Source: Bacillota bacterium
Lineage (GTDB): Bacteria; Bacillota; Clostridia; Peptostreptococcales; Anaerovoracaceae
NCBI GenBank assembly: GCA_016283945.1
Contig: JAEENW010000195.1
Coordinates: forward strand, 1 to 6,689
Length of the DNA: 6,689 nucleotides
Reading direction: 5' to 3'
The notes beneath the pieces were generated by a model that ran no database searches, was not told where the DNA came from, and saw only the letters and a list, made by a program, of their open reading frames with translations. Shown piece by piece: positions 1 to 5,970 of this stretch (position 1 is its first letter; each line of letters starts with the position of its first letter). The translations under genes were made by a program, and so were the position numbers.

Positions 1-133
1 CAGGGAGATCGCGGCCAGGGAGGCTGAGCTTCCTGAGGACAGCGATTCCAAGTACACCCGCATAATGATGACCGCGCTCAAGGCTCAGGCGGAGCTCGCG
101 CTCGCGCTGAGCCTCATGGGAGGGGACAGATGA
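1..133 (+). CDS. C-terminal fragment of an unidentified protein (runs off left edge)
   Basis: An open frame enters from the left edge, with codons in register from base 2, and ends at the TGA at 131-133. It gives about 43 C-terminal residues: an acidic stretch (around ELPEDSDS), then an Ala/Leu-rich, probably helical tail ending LMGGDR. No family can be recognised from so short a piece. The case for it being real is its position. Its stop overlaps the amidase start in an ATGA arrangement, and the amidase Shine-Dalgarno lies inside its last codons. That is typical of co-transcribed, translationally coupled genes, so it probably shares an operon with the amidase. Confidence that it is coding is moderate; its function is unknown. 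Confidence 0.6.
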   Translation, partial: REIAAREAELPEDSDSKYTRIMMTALKAQAELALALSLMGGDR

Positions 134-1545
134 AGGCTCTGAACGAACTGAGCGTGCAGGACATCCAGGTCGCGCTGGCGAAGAAGAAGCTCAGCGCCCT
201 GGAGCTCGCGCGCTTCTATATAGGGAAGATCGCTGAGCTCGACAGCGCCGGTCCGAAGCTCAACACCCTGCTCGAGCTCAACCCGGACGCGCTGGACATA
301 GCCGAGTCGCTTGACCGCGAGTACGCCCAGCAGGGGCCGCGCGGGCCGCTTCACGGCGTGCCGGTGCTGATCAAGGGCAATATCGACACCGGCGACAAGA
401 TGAGGACCTCCGCCGGGAGCAGGGCGCTTGAGAACAACTTCGCCCCCTCCGACGCATTCCTCGTGAAGATGCTCAGGGAGAGCGGCGCCGTGATACTGGG
501 CAAGGCCAACCTCACCGAGCTCGCCAACTTCCTCGCGAACGGCATGAGGGGCGGCTACAGCTCGCTCGGAGGCCAGGTCGTGAATCCCCTCGGCGCGGGG
601 CTCGAGGTCGGAGGCTCCAGCAGCGGGAGCGCCGCGGCGGTCTCCGCCGGCTTCTGCACCGCCGCGGTCGGTACCGAGACCAACGGCTCCATACTGCATC
701 CCGCGAGGCGCTGCGGCGTCATCGGGATCAAGCCGACCAAGGGACTCGTAAGCCGCACGGGCATAGTCCCCATCAGCTCATCATTCGACACCGCCGGCCC
801 TCTCGCGCGCCGCGTGCAGGACGCCGCGATGCTGCTCTGGTCCATGATAGGCGACGACCCCGCAGATCCCGCGACCCGCTTCACGGGGGACATCCCCATG
901 CCCGCGCCGTCGTATTTCTGGGACGCCTCGCTTCAGGGAAAGAAGATCGCCGTAGACACGCTCGCGGCGGAGAACGCATCTCCCGAGGACGCGAAGCTCT
1001 TCGAGGAGCTGCTCGCGGCCATGAGGGACGAGGGCGCCGAGCTCTATGACGTGAAGCTCCCCGCCGCTGACAGGGAGGCCGTCACCGCGGTCGAGGTCTA
1101 CGAGATCAAGCGCACCATGGAAGCCTATCTCGCCGGGCATCCCGCCGCGGGGATCAGGACGGTCTCCGATATACTCCGCTTCAACGAGGAGCACGAGGGC
1201 TGTCTCAAGTACGGTCAGGAGAGGCTCGCCGAGGCTGACCGCGTCAGCTCCGGCAGGCTGAACGAGGCGGAGTATCTGCGCGCTCTGGACGTGATCAGGA
1301 CGAGCAGGGCGCAGATCGACGACGCCCTTGCAGGCGGAGCCATAGCCATAGCTATGTGCGGCCACAACAACGTCCCGCCTGCCTCCGGCTATCCCGCCAT
1401 ATCCCTGCCCTCGGGCAGGCTCCCGGACGGACAGGCCGCCGCACTCAACCTCATAGGCACGGGCTTCTCGGACTTCGAGCTCTGCAGGGCCGCCTACGTG
1501 CTCGAAAGGGCCGGGGCGCTTTACAAGCCGCCCTTCGCATATTAA
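130..1545 (+). CDS. Amidase-signature family amidohydrolase (GatA / peptide-amidase-like)
   Basis: Predicted to hydrolyse a carboxamide to the acid plus ammonia or an amine, in the cytoplasm, as no signal peptide is present. The 471 residues match the usual 450-500 of the family. The Ser-cisSer-Lys triad is visible: K82 in VLIKGN, S163 in the Gly/Ser loop GGSSSGS (161-167) and nucleophile S187 in GTETNGSI (181-188). The S163-S187 spacing of 24 equals that of FAAH (S217-S241). Other family blocks are GKANLTEL (124-131), IGIKPTKGLVS (198-208) and, near the C-terminus, PPASGYPAISLPSG. The GTET-GSI form and the IDTGDKMRTSAGS stretch recall peptide amidases more than GatA, and no gatB or gatC is nearby, so a tRNA amidotransferase role is unlikely. 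Asn185 sits where Gly or Asp is usual. The ATG at 130 is chosen because GGAGG (119-123) lies 6 bases upstream. It overlaps the previous gene's TGA. The substrate cannot be read from sequence. Confidence 0.93.
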   Translation: MKALNELSVQDIQVALAKKKLSALELARFYIGKIAELDSAGPKLNTLLELNPDALDIAESLDREYAQQGPRGPLHGVPVLIKGNIDTGDKMRTSAGSRALENNFAPSDAFLVKMLRESGAVILGKANLTELANFLANGMRGGYSSLGGQVVNPLGAGLEVGGSSSGSAAAVSAGFCTAAVGTETNGSILHPARRCGVIGIKPTKGLVSRTGIVPISSSFDTAGPLARRVQDAAMLLWSMIGDDPADPATRFTGDIPMPAPSYFWDASLQGKKIAVDTLAAENASPEDAKLFEELLAAMRDEGAELYDVKLPAADREAVTAVEVYEIKRTMEAYLAGHPAAGIRTVSDILRFNEEHEGCLKYGQERLAEADRVSSGRLNEAEYLRALDVIRTSRAQIDDALAGGAIAIAMCGHNNVPPASGYPAISLPSGRLPDGQAAALNLIGTGFSDFELCRAAYVLERAGALYKPPFAY

Positions 1546-1548
1546 AAT
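1520..1548 (+). promoter_or_regulatory. Candidate sigma-70-type promoter for the lipoprotein gene
   Basis: TTTACA (1520-1525) and TAAAAT (1543-1548) each differ from consensus by one base and are separated by exactly 17 bases. The -10 element overlaps the amidase stop codon, so the promoter straddles the gene end. Transcription would begin near 1555 and leave a leader of roughly 58 bases before the TTG at 1613. The region 1541-1558 is distinctly AT-rich against its GC-rich surroundings and has TAA stops in all three frames (1543, 1548, 1556). No experimental support; in a GC-rich genome such a match is noteworthy but not proof. Confidence 0.5.
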
Positions 1549-1601
1549 AAACTGTTAACGGCCCGCGGGCGGAGTGTGAGACCCCCCGAATCCGGGCCGC
1601 C

Positions 1602-1606
1602 GGAGG
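1602..1606 (+). promoter_or_regulatory. Shine-Dalgarno sequence fixing the TTG start of the lipoprotein
   Basis: GGAGG lies 6 bases before TTG at 1613. The run GGAGGACAGATTTG closely resembles the amidase start context GGAGGGGACAGATG. The first in-frame ATG is at residue 51 of this reading and would remove the whole signal peptide and lipobox, so the TTG start is well supported. Confidence 0.75.
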
Positions 1607-1612
1607 ACAGAT

Positions 1613-2368
1613 TTGAGAAAGACCATCAGAAGGCTCGCCGCTGCTGCGCTCGCGCTGGTCCTGGCGCTCAGCCTGAGCGGCTGCGGTATATACTTCGCCG
1701 ATTACGACAACGGGAAGACCAAGATCGAGCGCGACGAGAACGGAGCGCACGAGATCGAGATCATGAAGGACTACATCAGGGTCCTCGAGAACGACTACGT
1801 CATAATCGGCGTGAGCCACATCACCGAGACCTATGTCTCCGACACCGAGAAGAGCTTCTCCTTCGATTTCCAGATGATCCCCAAGACCAAGAACCTGGTC
1901 GGCGTCAATGACTTCGAGTGGAAGCTTTTCGTCACGGAGAACTTCGCCGGCGACACGGCCGAATACAGCGGCAGCGTCGAGCAGCTCTTCGAGCCCACCG
2001 TGACCGATCAGAGCTACCACGTCGACGTCGACGGGATCAAGATCGGCAAGGGCTGCGAGGACATGATCTGGGCGGACAGGCTGGAGCTAAGCTTCGGCCT
2101 CGGCTGCACCCTCGTCGGGGAGCTCCACATGGAGAACGGCGTGATGATCGCCGACTACGAGGAGCTCGAGCTCGACGGCATAGACGGCCTGTCTATAAGC
2201 TTCACGCGCGACGGAAGCATAGACGAGGTCAACGGGGACGCTATCCCCGAGGAGTACATACGCACGGAGACCGTGGCCGAGCAGCTCGGCTTCAGGTCGC
2301 CCGGCATCATGGGCTTCTTCCAGGACATGATAGAGTTCATAAGGCATAGAAACATGGGAACCGACTAA
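1613..2368 (+). CDS. Putative secreted lipoprotein of unknown function
   Basis: A 251-residue protein with a textbook lipoprotein signal: basic n-region MRKTIRR, an Ala/Leu-rich core (8-20), then lipobox L21-S22-G23-C24. Lgt and signal peptidase II would be expected to leave Cys24 acylated and the protein tethered outside the cytoplasmic membrane. I do not recognise the mature domain. It is acidic, has no further transmembrane segment, and alternates hydrophobic and polar residues as in a beta-rich fold (for example SFSFDFQMI at 81-89 and DGLSISFTRDG at 191-201), ending in a helical-looking tail (232-246). Two further cysteines, C148 and C165, could form a disulfide. TTG start chosen for its Shine-Dalgarno and because no ATG preserves the signal. 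It lies between two amide hydrolases and may be co-transcribed with the downstream abgB-like gene (84-base gap, no terminator seen). A binding or sensing role is possible but unsupported. Confidence 0.85.
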   Translation: MRKTIRRLAAAALALVLALSLSGCGIYFADYDNGKTKIERDENGAHEIEIMKDYIRVLENDYVIIGVSHITETYVSDTEKSFSFDFQMIPKTKNLVGVNDFEWKLFVTENFAGDTAEYSGSVEQLFEPTVTDQSYHVDVDGIKIGKGCEDMIWADRLELSFGLGCTLVGELHMENGVMIADYEELELDGIDGLSISFTRDGSIDEVNGDAIPEEYIRTETVAEQLGFRSPGIMGFFQDMIEFIRHRNMGTD

Positions 2369-2452
2369 AGGGACCCGGCATTCCGCAGAGCTTTCAGACA
2401 GTTTAAGCGTACAGTCATTTTTCAGCGCCAAGCGGGCGGAAAGGGAGAGACT

Positions 2453-3898
2453 ATGACACAGCTCGATGAGATCAGAGGATACGTTGCGGCCAACACCGCC
2501 AAGACCGAGGAGATAGCCCGGAAGGTATGGGAATACGCGGAGCTTCCCTTCGAGGAGACCAAGTCCGCGGAGCTCTTCAAGAAGGAGCTCGTCGCCGAGG
2601 GATTTGAGATCGAGGATAATCTCGCGGGCATACCGACGGCCTTCCTCGCCAAGTGGAGCAACGGCAGCGGCAAGCCGGTCTTCGGCCTGCTCGCCGAGTA
2701 CGACGCGCTCTGGGGACTCAGCCAGAAGGCCTCCGTCCCGCATAAGGATCCCGTCGCCGAGGGCGCTCCGGGACACGGCTGCGGACACAATCTGCTCGGC
2801 GCCGGCTGCTTCAGCGCCGCGCTCGCTGTCCGCGACTACATGAAGGCCCACGACATGGACGGCACCGTGATCTTCTTCGGCTGCCCGGCCGAGGAGGGCG
2901 CGGGCTCCAAGCAGTTCATCGCCAGAGAGGGCTACTTCGACGACGTCGACTTCTGCTACACCTGGCATCCCTCTACCTACAACGAGGTTGGAAACACCGG
3001 AAGCGTCGCCATCATGGGCGCGAACTTCATCTTCGACGGCATAGCCTCACACGCGGGCGGAGCCCCGCACCTGGGCCGCTCCGCGCTCGACGCCGCCGAG
3101 CTCATGAACATCGGCGTGCAGTACCTCAGGGAGCACATGATAGACCAGGCCAGGGTCCACTACGCCTACTCCAACTCCGGCGGCACCGCGCCCAACGTCG
3201 TGCAGGACCACACCGTCATCAAGTACGAGGTCAGGGCTCCCAAGGTCTCCCAGATGAAGGAGCTCTTCGAGAGGGTGGTGCACATCGCCCACGGCGCGGC
3301 CGAGATGACCGAGACGAAGATGCGCTACGAGATCACCATGGCATTCTCCGACTATATCGCCAACGCAGCGCTCGCCGAGTGCATCTCCGACTGCCTGCTT
3401 GAGGCCGGAGCGCCCAAGTGGAGCGAGGCCGATTACGAGCTCGCCCGCGAGGTGCTGGCGACCTATAACGAGACCACGCAGACCGCCATCCGCTCGACCC
3501 TCGCGCAGAAGTTCGACACCGCGGACGTGGACGCCCTGCTCGAAAAGCCGCTGCACGGCGGAGTCTTCCCCTACGAGAGGGTCAAGAACCCGATCTACAT
3601 GTCCGGCTCCACCGACGTCGGCGACGTGGCCTGCGCCACCCCGACCGTCATGCTGAACACCGCGACCCAGTGCCTCGGAAACGTCGGGCACAGCTGGCAG
3701 AACACCTGCTTCTCCGGCTCCGAGATAGGCATGAAGGGCATGATGCTCGCCGCCGAGGTCATGGCGCTCGCCTGCGTCAGGACCGCAGCCGATCCCGAGC
3801 TCATCGCGAAGGCCAAGGCTGAGCTCGTCGCGCGCAACGGCGGACGCTACGTCTGCCCGCTTCCGGACGACGTCGAGCCGCCCGTCGGAAGATATTAG
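2453..3898 (+). CDS. abgB: M20-family metallo-amidohydrolase, AbgB-like (aminobenzoyl-glutamate utilization protein B)
   Basis: Predicted cytoplasmic di-metal amidohydrolase. In E. coli, AbgB with AbgA splits p-aminobenzoyl-glutamate, a folate breakdown product, into p-aminobenzoate and glutamate. The 481 residues equal the E. coli AbgB length as I recall it, and AbgB hallmarks recur along the chain: EYDAL-GLSQ (82-90), GHGCGHNLLG (107-116), GCPAEEGAGSK (143-153), TWHP (170-173), SHAGGAPHLGRSALDA (199-214), HYAYSNSGG (236-244), GSTDVGDV (385-392), GHSW (412-415). By analogy with M20D enzymes, C110, H112, E148, H172 and H413 are likely metal ligands and E147 the general base. H200 lies in the lid/dimerisation domain (about 185-300). 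ATG at 2453 has GGGAGAG (2443-2449) just upstream. No abgA or abgT lies in the window, so the true substrate may be another N-acyl or peptide-like amide. An intrinsic terminator follows directly. Confidence 0.92.
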   Translation: MTQLDEIRGYVAANTAKTEEIARKVWEYAELPFEETKSAELFKKELVAEGFEIEDNLAGIPTAFLAKWSNGSGKPVFGLLAEYDALWGLSQKASVPHKDPVAEGAPGHGCGHNLLGAGCFSAALAVRDYMKAHDMDGTVIFFGCPAEEGAGSKQFIAREGYFDDVDFCYTWHPSTYNEVGNTGSVAIMGANFIFDGIASHAGGAPHLGRSALDAAELMNIGVQYLREHMIDQARVHYAYSNSGGTAPNVVQDHTVIKYEVRAPKVSQMKELFERVVHIAHGAAEMTETKMRYEITMAFSDYIANAALAECISDCLLEAGAPKWSEADYELAREVLATYNETTQTAIRSTLAQKFDTADVDALLEKPLHGGVFPYERVKNPIYMSGSTDVGDVACATPTVMLNTATQCLGNVGHSWQNTCFSGSEIGMKGMMLAAEVMALACVRTAADPELIAKAKAELVARNGGRYVCPLPDDVEPPVGRY

Positions 3899-3905
3899 AG
3901 CTCTC

Positions 3906-3933
3906 GAGGCAGGCGGCGCGCCTGCCTCTTTTT
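3906..3933 (+). terminator. Rho-independent terminator after abgB
   Basis: GAGGCAGGC (3906-3914) pairs perfectly with GCCTGCCTC (3920-3928). The 5-base loop GGCGC can close by one more G-C pair. The stem runs straight into five T residues (3929-3933). It begins 8 bases after the abgB stop codon and separates the left-hand genes from glgB. The arrangement is a textbook intrinsic terminator. Confidence 0.93.
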
Positions 3934-3963
3934 AAGACCCGCGGAGCGCGGCGCTCACGCGGA

Positions 3964-4024
3964 GCCGCGGCTGATCGAAGCGCGGCAGGTACCCGAGGCC
4001 GCGGCTGATCGAAGCGCGGCAGGT
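3964..4024 (+). repeat. Two exact 27-bp tandem repeats with internal hairpins, upstream of glgB
   Basis: The same 27 bases occur at 3964-3990 and 3998-4024, separated by the 7 bases ACCCGAG (period 34). Each copy starts with GCCGCG and carries CGCGGC 11 bases later (3964-3969 with 3981-3986; 3998-4003 with 4015-4020), so each can form a 6-bp all-G/C hairpin around the loop GCTGATCGAAG. Just upstream, GAGCGC-G-GCGCTC (3944-3956) is another near-palindrome. This accounts for most of the 115-base gene-free stretch 3934-4048. The second copy ends 25 bases before the glgB ATG, so it could be part of the glgB leader RNA, a protein-binding site, or a dispersed palindromic repeat. Exact identity suggests recent duplication or selection. 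Confidence 0.9.
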
Positions 4025-4040
4025 CTTCATTGAAACAGCG

Positions 4041-4045
4041 AAGGA
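4041..4045 (+). promoter_or_regulatory. Shine-Dalgarno sequence of glgB, with two candidate ATG starts
   Basis: AAGGA precedes two consecutive ATG codons at 4049 and 4052. The gap is 3 bases to the first and 6 to the second. Spacing therefore favours 4052, which would drop one Met and give 637 residues. The protein is otherwise unaffected. Confidence 0.6.
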
Positions 4046-4048
4046 AAG

Positions 4049-5965
4049 ATGATGAGAAACAAGTTTACAAGGGCGGATTCGCGCCTGTTCTCCAAGGGTC
4101 TTCACACGGCCCTCTACGAAAAGCTGGGGGCCCATCCCTGCAGATCCGGCGGAAAGGACGGCGTGCGCTTCGCCGTCTGGGCTCCGAACGCTCAGCAGGT
4201 CAGCCTGATCAGCTCACGCAACGGCTGGGATCCCCTGGTCGAGCCCATGACGAGGGGCAGCTACGGCGTGTGGGAGCACTTCTCCCCGGGCATGGTTCAG
4301 GGCGACTCCTACAAGTACGTCGTGGTCGGAGCCGACGGGGTGTCCCGCTACAAGGCCGACCCAGTGGGCTTCTGGTCCGAGCTGAGGCCGTCGAGCGCCT
4401 CCATAGTCTGGCCCCTCGAGGGCTACGAGTGGCATGACGAAGAATACCTCGCGAGGGTCCGCTCCGAGGATCCCGTGGCTAAGCCCATGGCGATCTACGA
4501 GGTCCATCCCGGCTCCTGGAAGAAGGACTACCGCCTCGGACCCGACGGCTTCCTGAACTACAGGCAGCTCGCCGACGAGCTCAGCGACTACGTGCTCTAC
4601 ATGGGCTTCACCCACGTCGAGCTCATAGGCATCTGCGAGCATCCCTTCGACGGCTCCTGGGGCTATCAGGTCACCGGCTACTACTCGCCGACGAGCCGCT
4701 ACGGCACCCCGGACGACTTCCGCTACTTCGTCGACACCATGCACTCGCGCGGGATCGGGGTCATACTCGACTGGGTCCCCGCGCACTATCCCAAGGACAA
4801 CTTCGGCCTGGAGCACTTCGACGGGACCCCGCTCTACGAGTCGGCCGATCCGCTGCTCGCCGAGTATCCGCAGTGGGGGACCCTCGCGTTCGACCATGCC
4901 AAGCCCGAGGTCAGGAGCTTCCTCATATCCGACGCCTTCTACTGGGTGAAGGAGTTCCACGTCGACGCGATCAGGGTCGACGCTGTCGCTGCCATGCTGC
5001 ACACCAACTTCAGCCGCGATCCCTGGAGGCCCAACAAGTACGGCGGGAGCGAGAACCTCGAGAGCATAGCCTTCCTGAGGCAGCTCAACCAGTCGCTCAC
5101 CGAGGGCACCGGGGCCTACATGATAGCGGAGGACTCCTCTATCATGCAGGGCATCACCGCGCCGGTCTCCGAGGGCGGCTTCGGCTTCAAGTTCAAGTGG
5201 AATCTCGGCTGGATGAACGACACCCTCGAGTACCTCAAGCTCGAGCCGATATACCGCGGCTTCCATCACTGGCAGCTCACCCACACCGCGGAGTACGCCT
5301 TCACCGAGAACTTCATACTCGTGCTCTCGCACGACGAGGTGGTGCACCTCAAGCATTCCATGGTGGAGAAGCTCCCCGGCAGCGCGGGCGACAAGCTCGC
5401 CGGACTCAAGACGCTCTACGCCTACCAGTTCTGCTGCCCCGGCAAGAAGCTGCTCTTCATGGGCCAGGAGTTCGCCGAGGAGAGGGAGTGGAGCGAGGAC
5501 CGCGCCATCGACTGGGGCTTCCCGAACGACCCCTGGCACAGGGACGTCATGGAGTCGCTGCGCCGCATGATAGGCATCTACAGGAGCTGGCCCTGCCTCT
5601 ACAGCGACAGCTCCAACCCGGTCACCTTCGAGTGGGTCAACTCCACCGACAGCATGAGGAACACCGTGAGCTTCATACGCCGCAATCCCTGGAACTGGGA
5701 GGGCGCCGTTCTCTGCGTCTTCAACTTCTCCGGGCAGGCCTACGAGAACTACGACATAGGCGTCCCCGTCGAGGGCTGGTACAAGAGGATATTCAGCAGC
5801 TACGATACCATGCCGGGCGAGACCAAGGGCGACGAGGCGAGCATCCCGCCCCTCGTCAGCAGCCCCGAGCCCTGCGACCACTACGAGAACAGGATCACTT
5901 ATTCTCTGAGGCCCTACGAGGCGGTGCTCTTCGCGCTGCCCCAGATCGAGGGACAGAGGAAGTAA
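4049..5965 (+). CDS. glgB: 1,4-alpha-glucan (glycogen) branching enzyme, GH13
   Basis: Cytoplasmic enzyme that cuts an alpha-1,4-glucan chain and re-attaches it in alpha-1,6 linkage, making the branch points of glycogen. Domains in order: CBM48-type beta-sandwich (about 28-125, with VRFAVWAPNAQQVSLI), GH13 barrel (about 145-510) and a C-terminal beta domain (about 520-632). The family residues appear at E. coli spacing: Y206 in SWGYQVTG, D241 and H246 in DWVPAH, R309 and nucleophile D311 in IRVDAVAAML, acid/base E361 in IAEDSS, H428 and D429 in LSHDEVVH. The stretches EHPFDGSWGYQ, KWNLGWMNDTLEYLKL and GKKLLFMGQEFAEEREW are highly diagnostic. At 638 residues it lacks the extra N-terminal N1 domain of the longer E. 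coli type. Small departures are AEDSS for the usual AEEST and HLKHS for HGKxS. It has its own Shine-Dalgarno, follows a terminator and a repeat-bearing leader, and has no other glycogen gene beside it. Confidence 0.97.
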   Translation: MMRNKFTRADSRLFSKGLHTALYEKLGAHPCRSGGKDGVRFAVWAPNAQQVSLISSRNGWDPLVEPMTRGSYGVWEHFSPGMVQGDSYKYVVVGADGVSRYKADPVGFWSELRPSSASIVWPLEGYEWHDEEYLARVRSEDPVAKPMAIYEVHPGSWKKDYRLGPDGFLNYRQLADELSDYVLYMGFTHVELIGICEHPFDGSWGYQVTGYYSPTSRYGTPDDFRYFVDTMHSRGIGVILDWVPAHYPKDNFGLEHFDGTPLYESADPLLAEYPQWGTLAFDHAKPEVRSFLISDAFYWVKEFHVDAIRVDAVAAMLHTNFSRDPWRPNKYGGSENLESIAFLRQLNQSLTEGTGAYMIAEDSSIMQGITAPVSEGGFGFKFKWNLGWMNDTLEYLKLEPIYRGFHHWQLTHTAEYAFTENFILVLSHDEVVHLKHSMVEKLPGSAGDKLAGLKTLYAYQFCCPGKKLLFMGQEFAEEREWSEDRAIDWGFPNDPWHRDVMESLRRMIGIYRSWPCLYSDSSNPVTFEWVNSTDSMRNTVSFIRRNPWNWEGAVLCVFNFSGQAYENYDIGVPVEGWYKRIFSSYDTMPGETKGDEASIPPLVSSPEPCDHYENRITYSLRPYEAVLFALPQIEGQRK

Positions 5966-5970
5966 GCCCG

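Noticed and set aside
1341..1356. Short palindromic run CATAGCCATAGCTATG in the amidase
   Set aside because: It encodes an Ala-Ile repeat within the conserved C-terminal part of the amidase, so codon choice explains it.
781..1365. A 194-codon - strand open frame within the amidase
   Set aside because: Antisense shadow of a gene with an intact catalytic triad; no independent evidence of coding.
1559..1599. CGGCCC (1559-1564) pairing with GGGCCG (1594-1599), plus palindrome GCCCGCGGGC (1561-1570), as an amidase terminator
   Set aside because: The stem is short with a long loop and no T-tract; the GC-rich lipoprotein Shine-Dalgarno follows instead. Not an intrinsic terminator.
2369..2452. A promoter or terminator in the 84-base gap before abgB
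   Set aside because: The gap is AT-richer in the middle and has a run of five T residues, but no stem precedes it. The best -10-like hexamer (TACAGT, 2410-2415) has no acceptable -35 at 16-18 bases. Left unannotated.
2087..2968. A 293-codon - strand open frame across the lipoprotein/abgB junction
   Set aside because: It covers the ends of two well-supported + strand genes, has no family motif and shows the same GC-driven shadow composition.
3964..4024. A two-repeat CRISPR array
   Set aside because: The spacer would be only 7 bases and no cas gene is present. The unit is far too short-spaced for CRISPR.
4030..4035. TTGAAA as a glgB -35 box
   Set aside because: A -10 element at normal spacing would fall inside the glgB coding sequence, so it cannot drive the annotated start.
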